DNA from: Actinoplanes sp. TBRC 11911
GTDB lineage: Bacteria > Actinomycetota > Actinomycetes > Mycobacteriales > Micromonosporaceae
Direction: 5' to 3'
Assembly (NCBI RefSeq): GCF_012933445.1
Contig: NZ_JABBNC010000011.1
Span: 1-64,000, forward strand
Length of the DNA: 64,000 bases
The position numbers were made by a program, and so were the translations under genes. Shown here one piece after another: positions 33,377-42,010 of the stretch; positions within the stretch are counted from its first letter, which is position 1, and every line of letters starts with the position of its first letter. A model generated the notes under the pieces. It saw only the letters and a program-made list of their open reading frames with translations. It was not told where the DNA came from and searched no databases.

Positions 33377-33703
33377 TCAGCCCTCGAAGACACCGGCGTC
33401 GACGAGGCGCTTCTCGGTGGCGGACCAGCCGTCCTCCGGGCTGGCGGCGTTGAGCGCCTCGAGCTCGGCGCGGATCTTGGCACCGTGCCCGGCGGCCGCC
33501 AGCACCCGGATCTCCTCGACGAAGGCGTCGGAGTCGGTCTTGAGGTGCGCGGTCTTGCCGTTGGTCAGGTTCCGCACGTAGGCGAAGCGGCCGTTGGCGA
33601 GGGGAATCAGGTATTTGTACTCACCGAGCACGCTGAGGGCGCCGCCCGTTCCCTGGCCGGCGCGGACTGATGCGCGGGCGGTCTTTGAGGTGTTGCTCGC
33701 CAC
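33377..33703 (-). CDS. hypothetical protein
   Basis: 108 residues, no family recognised. The N-terminal 20 residues are basic and Ser/Thr/Gly-rich. The core is GEYKYLIPLANGRFAYVRNL, then DSDAFVEEIRVLAAAGHGAK and a helical end WSATEKRLVDAGVFEG. The conserved-looking aromatic and glycine pattern and high GC3 suggest a real gene. It ends at a strong bidirectional terminator. The 233 bases upstream to the divergent DUF3145 gene contain an A-rich run near 33727-33733 and no other gene. Confidence 0.6.
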   Translation of the reverse strand: MASNTSKTARASVRAGQGTGGALSVLGEYKYLIPLANGRFAYVRNLTNGKTAHLKTDSDAFVEEIRVLAAAGHGAKIRAELEALNAASPEDGWSATEKRLVDAGVFEG

Positions 33704-33936
33704 GGCGGTACTCCTTGAGAAAGCAGAAAAAAGGCCGTAGTAACTCTACACGATGCCTGGTGGACCGTGCCGTCCGAGCAGGTCCGGCCGTTGAAGAGGA
33801 TGTGCCACTACGGCCGTTCCGATGTCGATGTTGCCGATTCTCTGGCGCATCATCCGCACCACCCGGCATCATGGGACACGATCAACCGCGGTCGAGGTCG
33901 TAGGGGAAGACGCACCTCGGTCTCCGGGAGGTCACC

Positions 33937-34428
33937 GTGCCAACGTGTGGCGTCGTATACGTCCACTCGACCCCGCTCGCCGTGTGTCAGCACGTCGAGT
34001 GGGCGATCGCGCGCGTACTGACAGCGCCGGTCAACCTGCAGTGGACCGCCCAGCCGGTTGATCCCGGCATGCGGCGGGCCGAGTGCAGCTGGACCGGGCG
34101 CGCCGGTACCGGCGCGGAACTGGCTGCTGCCCTACGGCAGTGGCCCATGGTCCGTTTCGAGGTAACCGAGGAGCCCAGTCCCGGGATCGACGGCGAGCGC
34201 TTCATGCACGTGCCGGGCCGCGGGCTGTTCCACGGGGTGATGGGCGCGTCCGGCGACATCCAGATCGGCGAGGACCGGCTACGGACCATCATGGAGTCCG
34301 CGCGGGCGCCCGAGGCGCTCTCGCACGCGCTGGAGAAGGCGCTCGGCACGGCGTGGGACGCCGAATTGGAGCCCTACCGGTACGCCGGCGACGGCGCTCC
34401 GGTCACTTTGCTCACTCGGGTGGGCTGA
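33937..34428 (+). CDS. DUF3145 family protein
   Basis: 163 residues. The N-terminal GVVYVHSTPLAVCQHVEWAI is the hallmark of DUF3145, and CSWTGRAGTGAELAAALRQW and LFHGVMGASGDIQIGEDRL follow the family pattern. The function is unknown, but the gene sits beside the fab operon in many actinobacteria, which suggests a link to lipid metabolism. GTG 33937 has GGGAGG six bases upstream. A terminator shared with accD follows. Confidence 0.85.
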   Translation: MPTCGVVYVHSTPLAVCQHVEWAIARVLTAPVNLQWTAQPVDPGMRRAECSWTGRAGTGAELAAALRQWPMVRFEVTEEPSPGIDGERFMHVPGRGLFHGVMGASGDIQIGEDRLRTIMESARAPEALSHALEKALGTAWDAELEPYRYAGDGAPVTLLTRVG

Positions 34429-34436
34429 AACAACGA

Positions 34437-34460
34437 ACGCCCGGCCGACCGGCCGGGCGT
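34437..34460. terminator. bidirectional terminator between DUF3145 and accD
   Basis: A perfect 10-bp stem (34437-34446 and 34451-34460, ACGCCCGGCC and its complement) with a GACC loop, midway between two convergent stop codons. It would end the fab-accD transcript on the minus strand. Confidence 0.75.
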
Positions 34461-34474
34461 CCGTCCATTGCGGT

Positions 34475-35911
34475 TTACAGCGGGATGTTTCCATGTGCCC
34501 CGTGGGCCGCCGGTGCCGCGGCCAGGGCCTCGGCGAGACGGCGGCGGGTGTCCTCGGGCTTGATCATGTCGTCGACCACGCCGATCTCGAGGGCCCGGCC
34601 GACACCGCCGGCGATCTGCGTCTGCTCCTGGATCAGGCGCTCGCGCACGGCCTCGCGCTCCTCGGCCGGGGCGGCCGCGAGCTTCTTGCGGTGCAGGATG
34701 TTCACCGCGGCGCTCGCGCCCATCACCGCGATCTCGGCGTTCGGCCAGGCGAACACCGCCGTGGCGCCGAGCGCCCGGGAGTTCATCGCGATGTACGCGC
34801 CACCGAACGACTTGCGCGTCACCAGCGTGACCCGCGGGATCACCGCCTCGGCGAAGGCGTGCAGCAGCTTGGCGCCGCGGCGCACCACACCGTCCCACTC
34901 CTGGCCCAGACCGGGCAGGTAACCGGGAACGTCCACCAGCACGATCAGCGGCACCCCGAACGCGTCGCACATGCGCACGAAGCGGGCCGCCTTCTCGGCA
35001 CTGGCCGAGTCGAGGCAGCCGCCCAGACGCAGCGGGTTGTTCGCGATCACGCCGACCGTGCGGCCGCCGAAGCGGCCCAGCGTGGTGACCACGTTCGGCG
35101 CCCACTTCGCGTGCAGTTCCACGCCCGGCTCGTCGAGCAGCGCCTTCACGACGGGCTTGACGTCGTACGCGCGGTTCGCCTCGGCCGGGATGAGCGCACC
35201 CAGGTCGTGCCCGGCGGTGTCGTCGTGCACGTCCTCCGGGGTGAGCCGGCCCTGGTGGCCGAGCAGCCCGGTGAGCTTGCGCGCCTCGGACATCGCCGTC
35301 TCGTCGTCCTTGGTGGTGATGTGGACGACGCCGGAACGACGGCCGTGCGGCTCGGGGCCGCCCAGCCGCTCCATGTCGACCTGTTCACCGGTGACGCTGC
35401 GGACGACCTCCGGCCCGGTCACGAAGATCCGGCCGGCCTTGCTCATGATGACGATGTCGGTCAGCGCCGGGCCGTACGCCGCGCCGCCGGCCGCCGGGCC
35501 GAGCACCACGGAGATCTGCGGTACGCGCCCGGACGCCCGGACCATGGCCGCGAAGATCTGGCCGACCCCGTCGAGCGCGGTGACGCCTTCGGCCAGCCGC
35601 GCGCCGCCGGAGTGCCAGAGTCCCAGTACCGGGACGCGCTCGCGCACCGCGAGGTCGATCGCCTCGACGATGTGCTGACATCCCTCGATGCCCAGGGCAC
35701 CGCCCATGCGGGTGCCGTCCGTGGCGAAGGCGACGGCGGGGGTGCCGTCGATCTCGCCGCGCGCGTAGAGCACGCCGGCGTCGTCGCGCGGGATGAGTAG
35801 CCGCAGCGTGCCCTGATCGAACAGGTTGCGCAGCCGCAGTTCCGGATCTCGGTAGTCGACGTCCGTGTCGGTCCCGGATGAGGTGGTGGTCACGACGTTC
35901 TCCAAACTCAC
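34475..35911 (-). CDS. accD: acyl-CoA carboxylase beta subunit (AccD6-like carboxyltransferase)
   Basis: 478 residues with both crotonase-like halves. The N-half includes LWHSGGARLAEGVTALDGVG and SVVLGPAAGGAAYGPALTD (carboxybiotin oxyanion hole); the C-half includes PLIVLVDVPGYLPGLGQEWD and RKSFGGAYIAMNSRALGAT. It transfers the carboxyl group from biotin to acetyl- or propionyl-CoA, so in this operon malonyl-CoA supply is likely. The partner biotinylated alpha subunit is not in the window. GTG 35911 overlaps the fabF stop by four bases, so it is translationally coupled as the last gene of the fab operon, as accD6 is in mycobacteria. Confidence 0.9.
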   Translation of the reverse strand: MSLENVVTTTSSGTDTDVDYRDPELRLRNLFDQGTLRLLIPRDDAGVLYARGEIDGTPAVAFATDGTRMGGALGIEGCQHIVEAIDLAVRERVPVLGLWHSGGARLAEGVTALDGVGQIFAAMVRASGRVPQISVVLGPAAGGAAYGPALTDIVIMSKAGRIFVTGPEVVRSVTGEQVDMERLGGPEPHGRRSGVVHITTKDDETAMSEARKLTGLLGHQGRLTPEDVHDDTAGHDLGALIPAEANRAYDVKPVVKALLDEPGVELHAKWAPNVVTTLGRFGGRTVGVIANNPLRLGGCLDSASAEKAARFVRMCDAFGVPLIVLVDVPGYLPGLGQEWDGVVRRGAKLLHAFAEAVIPRVTLVTRKSFGGAYIAMNSRALGATAVFAWPNAEIAVMGASAAVNILHRKKLAAAPAEEREAVRERLIQEQTQIAGGVGRALEIGVVDDMIKPEDTRRRLAEALAAAPAAHGAHGNIPL

Positions 35912-37134
35912 GCGCGGGTGAAGATCAGCGCCACGTTGTGGCCGCCGAATCCGAACGAGTTGTTCATGGCCGCGGGAATGTCCAGCTGACGTGACTTGTG
36001 GGCCGCCACGTCCAGGTCGAGCCGCTCGTCCGGGTCGTCCAGGTTGATCGTGGGGGGAACCACGCTGTCCCGGATGGCCAGGATGGTCGCGATCGACTCG
36101 AGCGCGCCGGCGGCACCGAGCAGGTGGCCGGACATGGACTTGGTCGAGGTGATCACGGGGTGGGTGCCGACGGCGGCCTTGATGCCGAGGATCTCACCCA
36201 TGTCGCCGGCCGGGGTCGACGTCGCGTGCGCGTTGACGTGCACGATGTCCGCACCGGTCAGACCGGCGTCGCGGATCGCGCGGCTCATCGCGCGGATGCC
36301 GCCCTTGCACTCCGGGTCGGGCTGCACGATGTCGTACCCGTCCGAGGTGATGCCGGCACCGGCCAGGCGGGCGTAGACGCGTGCGCCGCGGGCGGCGGCG
36401 TGGTCGGCCCTCTCCAGCACCAGCGCCCCGGCACCCTCACCGAAGACGAATCCGTCGCGGTTCTTGTCCCACGGGCGCGACGCCCTCTCCGGCTCGTCGT
36501 TGCGGGTCGACATGGCCCGCATCGAGGCGAATCCGGCGATGGGCAGCGGGTGGATGACCGCTTCGGTGCCGCCGGCCACGACCACGTCGGCCCGGCCGGA
36601 GCGGATGATGTCCAGGGCGAGTGCCATGGCCTCGGCGCCGGTCGCACAGGCGCTGGCCATGGCGTGCACACCGGCCTGGGCACCCAGGTCGATGCCGACC
36701 CAGGCGGCCGGGCCGTTGGGCATCAGCATCGGGATGGTGTGCGGGCTGACCCGCCGCGGTCCCGACTGCTCCAGGATGTCGTCCTGGCCGAGCAGGGTGA
36801 GGGCGCCGCCGATGCCGCTGCCGAAGCTGACCGCGAGGCGCTCCTTGTCGAGTTCCACGTCCGTCAGGCCGGCGTCCGCCCAGGCCTGCCTCGCGGCGAC
36901 CAGGGCCAGCGCCTCGGAGCGGTCCAGGCGGCGCATCTTGACCCGGTCGATGACCTCGGACGGTTCGACCTCGAGCTGGGCGGCGATGCGGACCGGGAGC
37001 TGCTTCGCCCACTCCTGGGTGAGCGGACTCACCCCGGAGCGGCCGTTGAGCATGGCGTCCCAGGTGGACGCGACGTCCCCGCCCAGCGGGGTCGTCGCGC
37101 CGAGCCCTGTGACGACGACGTCAGGAATGCTCAT
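35908..37134 (-). CDS. fabF: beta-ketoacyl-ACP synthase II
   Basis: 408 residues. The catalytic residues are Cys163 (ASACATG), His303 (NAHATSTP) and His337 (SMSGHLLG), with Lys332. It elongates acyl-ACP with malonyl-ACP. ATG 37134 lies one base after the acpP stop, and the frame upstream is the acpP gene read out of phase. It is part of the fabD-fabH-acpP-fabF-accD operon and is the housekeeping copy; the second ketosynthase is at 2540-3763. Confidence 0.93.
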   Translation of the reverse strand: MSIPDVVVTGLGATTPLGGDVASTWDAMLNGRSGVSPLTQEWAKQLPVRIAAQLEVEPSEVIDRVKMRRLDRSEALALVAARQAWADAGLTDVELDKERLAVSFGSGIGGALTLLGQDDILEQSGPRRVSPHTIPMLMPNGPAAWVGIDLGAQAGVHAMASACATGAEAMALALDIIRSGRADVVVAGGTEAVIHPLPIAGFASMRAMSTRNDEPERASRPWDKNRDGFVFGEGAGALVLERADHAAARGARVYARLAGAGITSDGYDIVQPDPECKGGIRAMSRAIRDAGLTGADIVHVNAHATSTPAGDMGEILGIKAAVGTHPVITSTKSMSGHLLGAAGALESIATILAIRDSVVPPTINLDDPDERLDLDVAAHKSRQLDIPAAMNNSFGFGGHNVALIFTRA

Positions 37135-37135
37135 G

Positions 37136-37378
37136 TCAGGCGTTCGCCTCGATGTAGGAGACGGCGTCGCCGACGGTCTTGAGGTTCTGTACCTCGTTGT
37201 CCGGGATCTTGACGCCGAACTTCTCCTCGGCCGCCACCACGACCTCGACCATGGACAGCGAGTCGACGTCCAGGTCGTCGGTGAAGGACTTGTCCTCGGC
37301 GACGTCGTCCGGGTTGACCCCGGCGACCTCTTCGAGGATCTCGGCGAGGCCGGAAGTGATCTCTTCGCGAGTTGCCAT
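37136..37378 (-). CDS. acpP: acyl carrier protein
   Basis: 80 residues, acidic, four-helix. The phosphopantetheine attachment site is Ser40 in DLDVDSLSMVEVV. It carries growing acyl chains between FabD, FabH and FabF. It is preceded by a GAGGAAG ribosome binding site. Confidence 0.95.
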   Translation of the reverse strand: MATREEITSGLAEILEEVAGVNPDDVAEDKSFTDDLDVDSLSMVEVVVAAEEKFGVKIPDNEVQNLKTVGDAVSYIEANA

Positions 37379-37430
37379 TTTTCTAGTGCTTCCTCTCGAT
37401 GGTGGGGTTTCGCGTTGGTCAGGTGCCCGA

Positions 37431-38381
37431 TCAGGGAACGCGGACGACCTGACCGGCGTAGGTGAGGCCGCCGCCGAAGCCGAAGAGCAGAACCGGGGCG
37501 CCGGAGGGCACCTCGCCGCGCTCGAGCAGCTTGGACAGGGCCAGGGGGATGCTCGCCGCGGAGGTGTTGCCCGACTCGACGAGGTCCTTCGCCACGACGG
37601 CGTCGGGGCTCAGGCCCAGGCGCTTCACGATGCCGTCGATGATCCGGGTGTTGGCCTGGTGCGGGACGAAGGCCGCGAGCTCCGACGGGTCCACGCCGGC
37701 CTTCGCGCACGCTTCGAGGGCGAACGGCGCGAGCGCGGTCGTCGCCCAGCGGAAGACGGTCTGGCCTTCCTGCTGGATGTAGGGCCGCCAGCCCTCGATC
37801 CGCAACGCGTCGCCCTTGTCAGGGGTTGAACCCCACAGTACCGGTCCGATCCCGGCCTGCTCACCGTCGGCGACGCCGGTGACCACGGCGGCGCCGGCGC
37901 CGTCACCGAAGAGCACGGCGGTGGTGCGGTCGGTCCAGTCGGTCAGGTCGGACAGCTTCTCGGCGCCGATCACCAGGGCGTTGCGCGCCGCGCCGGCCCG
38001 GATCGCGTGGTCGGCGGTGCCCAGCGCGTAGGAGAAGCCGGAGCACGCGGTGTTCAGGTCGAACGCGGCCGGGGCGGTGATGCCGAGGCGCGCGGCGACC
38101 CGGGTGGCCACGTTCGGGCAGCGGTCGGCCGAGGAACAGGTGGCCACCGCGACCATGTCGATGTCGGCGGCGCTCAGGCCCGAGTCGGCCAGCGCCTTCT
38201 CGGCCGCGTACGTGGCCATGTCGGCGACCGACTCGGTTTCGGCGATGCGCCGCTCGGCGATGCCGACCCGGTCCTTGATCCACGCGTCGTTGGTGTCGAT
38301 CGTGCTGGCCAGGGCATCATTCGTGACGATTCGCGCGGGCTGGTAGTGGCCCATCGCGATGATGCGGGAACCCGCGCTCAT
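37431..38381 (-). CDS. fabH: beta-ketoacyl-ACP synthase III
   Basis: 316 residues. The catalytic triad is Cys113 (NTACSGF), His241 (VPHQANTRI) and Asn272 (ESGNTSAAS). It starts fatty acid synthesis by condensing an acyl-CoA with malonyl-ACP; in actinobacteria branched acyl-CoA starters are preferred. AGGAG lies eight bases before ATG 38381. It sits between fabD and acpP, as in Streptomyces. Confidence 0.95.
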   Translation of the reverse strand: MSAGSRIIAMGHYQPARIVTNDALASTIDTNDAWIKDRVGIAERRIAETESVADMATYAAEKALADSGLSAADIDMVAVATCSSADRCPNVATRVAARLGITAPAAFDLNTACSGFSYALGTADHAIRAGAARNALVIGAEKLSDLTDWTDRTTAVLFGDGAGAAVVTGVADGEQAGIGPVLWGSTPDKGDALRIEGWRPYIQQEGQTVFRWATTALAPFALEACAKAGVDPSELAAFVPHQANTRIIDGIVKRLGLSPDAVVAKDLVESGNTSAASIPLALSKLLERGEVPSGAPVLLFGFGGGLTYAGQVVRVP

Positions 38382-38406
38382 CTGCGCTCTCCTGGGGATG
38401 TGAAGT

Positions 38407-39579
38407 TCACTGGGGGTGCCCGCCGATGCGGGCGACCGGCTGGCCCGGGGCGACCGGGTCGTCGGAGCTGGCGAGCCACTCGGTGAGTGCGCCCGCCGCG
38501 TGCGCGGTGACCTCGATGTCACCTTGCCGGGTCACGACGTGGCCGATGACCTGTCCGGACCGCACGTCGTGGCCCTCGTCCAGGCCGTCGGCCGGGCGGA
38601 AGGTGCCGGCGCTGGCCGCCACCACGACGCGGAACTGCGGACCCTGCTCGAGACTGGGGGTGACGCCGTGACGGGCGATCAGGTCGCGCGCCGCGGGCAG
38701 GTCGTCGGGCGTGTTCAGGGTGACGATCTCGGGCGCACCCTCGCCCTTGAGCTCGCGCTTGACCAGACCGGCGAGGGTGCCCGCCGGGGGCAGCTCGATG
38801 ACGCCGGTGACGTTGAGGTCCTTCAGCGTGCGCATCACCAGGTCCCAGCGGACCGGCGCGGTGACCTGGCGGACCAGGCGCTGCAGCATCTCCCGGCCGT
38901 GCGCCACGGCGGAGCCGTCCAGGTTCGACAGCAGGATGCGCTGCGCGTCGGCGACGGTGACGCCGTCGGCGATCGCGCCGAGCGCCTCCTCGGCCGGAGC
39001 CATGTACGGCGTGTGGAACGCGCCGGCCACCTGCAGCGCGATGATCCGGGCCTTGGCCGGCGGGTCGGCGGCCAGCTTGGCCAGCGCGTCCAGCGAACCG
39101 GCCGCGACGACCTGACCGGCGCCGTTGCGGTTCGCGGGGTACAGCCCGTGGCGTTCGATGACGGTGAGCACCTCGTCCGGGTCGCCGCCGAGGATCGCGC
39201 TCATGCCGGTCGGTTCGAGGGCGCAGGCGGCGGCCATCTCGCGGCCCCGCACGCCGGCCAGCGCGACGGCGGCCTCGGCGGGGAGCACCCCGGCCAGCGC
39301 GGCCGCGCTAAGCTCGCCGACGCTGTGCCCGGCGACCAGGCCGACGTCGTACAGCGGTAACTGGCCGGCGGCCAGCAGTGCGGCGGCGACCAGCAGCGGC
39401 TGGGTACGAGCGGTGTCCTTGATCTCGTCGGCGTCGGCCTTGGTGCCGAGGTGGACGAGGTCGACGCCGGCGAGGGCGGACCACCACCTCAGCCGGGCAT
39501 CGACGCCGGGAAGATCAAGCCAGGGGATGAGGAAGCCAGGCTTCTGTGAACCCTGGCCGGGGGAGAGTACGGCGAGCAC
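38407..39579 (-). CDS. fabD: malonyl-CoA:ACP transacylase with a biotinyl/lipoyl-like C-terminal domain
   Basis: 390 residues. The transacylase part covers residues 1-305: LSPGQGSQ, the nucleophile Ser86 in GHSVGEL and His189 in GAFHTPYM. It moves malonyl from CoA to AcpP. An extension at residues 315-387 has the hammerhead pattern of biotinyl/lipoyl domains: VVAASAGTF, EGHDVRSGQVIGHV, then IEVTAHAAGALTEWL and DPVAPGQPVARIG. The Met-Lys-Met hairpin that carries biotin or lipoate is replaced by VTRQG, so it cannot be modified. Usual FabD proteins are about 310 residues. GTG 39579 has GGGAGA upstream. It is first gene of the operon, with repeat sequences in its promoter. Confidence 0.9.
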   Translation of the reverse strand: MLAVLSPGQGSQKPGFLIPWLDLPGVDARLRWWSALAGVDLVHLGTKADADEIKDTARTQPLLVAAALLAAGQLPLYDVGLVAGHSVGELSAAALAGVLPAEAAVALAGVRGREMAAACALEPTGMSAILGGDPDEVLTVIERHGLYPANRNGAGQVVAAGSLDALAKLAADPPAKARIIALQVAGAFHTPYMAPAEEALGAIADGVTVADAQRILLSNLDGSAVAHGREMLQRLVRQVTAPVRWDLVMRTLKDLNVTGVIELPPAGTLAGLVKRELKGEGAPEIVTLNTPDDLPAARDLIARHGVTPSLEQGPQFRVVVAASAGTFRPADGLDEGHDVRSGQVIGHVVTRQGDIEVTAHAAGALTEWLASSDDPVAPGQPVARIGGHPQ

Positions 39580-39606
39580 GTCTCTGACTCTCCCGGATGT
39601 GAAGGC

Positions 39607-39665
39607 GTTGTGGGCTAGGCGACGTATACGAAACCCTACGACGCGGGTTGTGGGAACCCTACAAC
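39607..39665 (-). promoter_or_regulatory. repeat cluster in the fabD promoter, candidate FasR site
   Basis: Two copies of GTTGTGGG (39607-39614 and 39647-39654, 40 bases apart) alternate with AACCCTACGAC (39632-39642) and AACCCTACAAC (39655-39665, 23 bases apart). The second motif is close to the reverse complement of the first, so they form imperfect inverted repeats on one face of the helix. The gap lies between fasR and fabD, where FasR is known to act in Streptomyces coelicolor. Confidence 0.45.
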
Positions 39666-39744
39666 ACCCCCCGTCACTCGTCCCACTTTGGCCGCATTTG
39701 TGGCAGCGGTCTCGTGTGAACGACCATTCAGAATTGAACGTGAC

Positions 39745-40941
39745 TTATGTCGCAGGATCGAGCCGGCCGATGGTCATCGCCAGCCTCAGCGCGTACGCGT
39801 CGCGACCGTCCAGGGGCGACAGTCCGGTCACTTCGGAGATCCGTTTCAGCCGGTACCGCACGGTGTTCGGGTGCACGAAAAGCTCGCGCGCGGCACTCTC
39901 CAGCACGCCGCCGTTGGCGAAGAACGCGTCCAGCGTCTCGATCAGCCCGCCGCCGGCCCGGACCAGCGCGCCGTACGCGTCGTGCCGCAACCGCCGGCGC
40001 GCCTCCATGTCGCCGGCCAGCACCCGCTCGGGCAACAGGTCGTCGGCGGACACCGGCGAGGGCGCCCCGAGCCAGGCGCTGGCCGCCCGGAAGCCGGCCA
40101 ATGCCGCGCGCGCCGACTCGGTGGCCTGGTCGAGCGACGGGACCGCCGGCCCGACCACCACCGGGCCCTCGCCGAAGCTGACCGCGAGCGCACCGGCCGT
40201 GGCCACCGGGTCGGCCGCGCCGCCCATCACCACGACCAGCCGGTCGCCGTGCACGCCGCCGATCACCTCGATCCGGGCGCGCCGTGCCGCGCGATAGACG
40301 GCGTGCAGCACCGCGGTGATGTCGCCGCCCGGGGAGCGGCCCACCACCACCGCGACCGGCGGTGCGTCCGCCCAGCCCAGCGCCGCGGCCCGGCTGGCCA
40401 GCACGTCCGACGAGTCGCCCCGCAACAGCGCGTCGACCAGCAGGGCCTGCAACCGGGCATCCCAGGCGCCCCGCGACTCGGCCGCACGGGCGTACACCCG
40501 GGCCGCCGAGAAGGCGATCTCCCGGCTGTACTTGAGGATGGCCTGCAGTAACGCCTCCTCCTCGCCGGCCGCGGCGAGCTCGTCGACCCGGGACTCGGCC
40601 ACGTCGATGGTGACCTTGATGAGCTGGACGGTCTGGGTCAGCGTGATCGACCGTGCCAGCGCGCGGGGGGCCGCCGCGAACACCTCGTCGGAGATCTCCT
40701 GCGAGGAGGCGACGGCGGTGCCGCCCGAGCGCAGCCACTCGACCAGCGAGCGCACGCCGGCCTGTGCGACAAGCGTCACCCACGACCGTTGATCGGCCGG
40801 CAGGGCACGGAACCACGGAAGTGTCTCGTCCATCCGGGCCACCGCGGAGGTGGCCAGCGCGCCGGCGCTGCGCTCGACACGGCGCAGGGTCGCGGCGAGC
40901 GGGGGCTTTGCCGCACGTGGGGGCTTTGACGGGGCGGACAC
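39745..40941 (-). CDS. fasR: PucR-type transcriptional regulator, FasR-like
   Basis: 398 residues. A helical N-terminal domain (LPWFRALPADQRSWVTLVAQ, SLVEWLRSG), a central GGDEF-like divergent segment (VAVVVGRSPGGDI, GDRLVVVMGG), and a C-terminal PucR helix-turn-helix, ESAARELFVHPNTVRYRLKRI. This layout and its place directly upstream of fabD match FasR, the activator of the fatty acid genes in Streptomyces coelicolor. GTG 40941 is used. It is separated from fabD by 165 bases and is likely transcribed on its own. Confidence 0.87.
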   Translation of the reverse strand: MSAPSKPPRAAKPPLAATLRRVERSAGALATSAVARMDETLPWFRALPADQRSWVTLVAQAGVRSLVEWLRSGGTAVASSQEISDEVFAAAPRALARSITLTQTVQLIKVTIDVAESRVDELAAAGEEEALLQAILKYSREIAFSAARVYARAAESRGAWDARLQALLVDALLRGDSSDVLASRAAALGWADAPPVAVVVGRSPGGDITAVLHAVYRAARRARIEVIGGVHGDRLVVVMGGAADPVATAGALAVSFGEGPVVVGPAVPSLDQATESARAALAGFRAASAWLGAPSPVSADDLLPERVLAGDMEARRRLRHDAYGALVRAGGGLIETLDAFFANGGVLESAARELFVHPNTVRYRLKRISEVTGLSPLDGRDAYALRLAMTIGRLDPAT

Positions 40942-41167
40942 GACCCCAGGGTGCCATGCCGCCGCCGGTACGCCGACACTCGAACCCTTTTGACCGCTTT
41001 ACGACATTTGCCGGGAGTAGCGGTGAGCCCCTCCCGCGATTCCGGTCGGTGACCTGGCAGTGTGTCGTCCGGGGATCCCCGGGAATGGGTAAGACCGGGT
41101 CCGGGGCTGCCGATGAAAGACCGCGACAGAGCTGCCCAGGCAGCTTAGGGGTGAGGGGAGGCGAGAT

Positions 41168-41389
41168 ATGCCGGACCGGGACGAGGCGTCGCTGTGCGCT
41201 GACGAAGAGCCCGCCCACGAGGACACTCAGGCCCTCTCGCCGGGCGACGATGAGCCGGAAGTACCGGGCCCGAGCCGGGTCGGCTGCCGGACGGAGCTGC
41301 GTGGCTGGGCCGGAGCCCATCTCCACGGGGCGGTCCGCCCACGGCGCCGAGCCGCCGGGCGCGGACGGCCGCCGGGGCGATGGTGCTGA
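41168..41389 (+). CDS. possible small gene in a 474-base gap
   Basis: A 73-codon frame with a good GGGGAGG site six bases before the ATG. The first half is acidic (PDRDEASLCADEEPAHEDTQ) and the second half basic and Pro/Arg-rich, with no family match. It overlaps nothing else and could be coding or chance. The rest of the gap (40942-41167) holds the promoter of the divergent fasR gene and a small perfect inverted repeat AGCTGCC-CA-GGCAGCT at 41130-41145. Confidence 0.25.
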   Translation: MPDRDEASLCADEEPAHEDTQALSPGDDEPEVPGPSRVGCRTELRGWAGAHLHGAVRPRRRAAGRGRPPGRWC

Positions 41390-41415
41390 ACCCGCGTGGG
41401 TGAGCCGGTGATGCG

Positions 41416-41964
41416 GTGGACGACAAGAGACGCCTGATTCTCGACCAGGCGCTGGCACTCGTGGACGAGCGTGGCCTCGCCGCGATGTCGATGCGCGCCG
41501 TGGCCGAGCGGGTCGGGCTCACCTCGATGGCCCTCTACCCGTACGTCGGGGGTAAGGATGCCCTGCTCGACGGCCTGGTCGACCTCCTGCACCTGGAACT
41601 GGGCGCGCAGGTGGCCGCCGCCGAGATGGACTGGCGGCCCCGGTTACGCGCCCTGGGCCGGGCCGTGCGCGCTCTCGCGGCCCGGCATCCGGGCGCGTTC
41701 CCGCTGCTGCTCAACCGGTCCGCGGCGGGTTCGTCCTGGCTGATCGCGGCGTTACGCGGGGTGCTGCACGACGCCGGTCTGCCGCACGAACGGATCCCGC
41801 GGATGGCCCGGATGCTGCTGGCGTTCCTGCTGGGCTACGCGACCGGTGAGGTAACCGGCGGCCTGCCCACCGACGATGCCGCGGCCGAGTCGGCCGAGCA
41901 GGAGTTCGAGGCGGATCTGGCCGACCTCGTACGCCTCATCGAGGTCGCCGTTCGGGTCGGCTGA
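41416..41964 (+). CDS. TetR family regulator
   Basis: 182 residues. The DNA-binding part is DKRRLILDQALALVDERGL, then MSMRAVAERVGLTSMALYPY. The C-terminal domain resembles TetR_C (tetracycline repressor-like), with LLLNRSAAGSSWLIAALRGV and LLAFLLGYATGEVTG. The ligand is unknown. The most likely target is near, but no divergent transporter or enzyme is present; the ECF-like gene follows 46 bases later. Confidence 0.85.
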   Translation: MDDKRRLILDQALALVDERGLAAMSMRAVAERVGLTSMALYPYVGGKDALLDGLVDLLHLELGAQVAAAEMDWRPRLRALGRAVRALAARHPGAFPLLLNRSAAGSSWLIAALRGVLHDAGLPHERIPRMARMLLAFLLGYATGEVTGGLPTDDAAAESAEQEFEADLADLVRLIEVAVRVG

Positions 41965-42010
41965 TCGCGTTCCGCCCGTCTCGTCCGGATCCGCCACCTA
42001 TAAAGGGACC

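Noticed and set aside
32437..33453. Long plus-strand frame over the hydrolase start and carbonic anhydrase
   Set aside because: The carbonic anhydrase frame has clear zinc-site motifs; the other frame gives Arg/Gly-rich filler.
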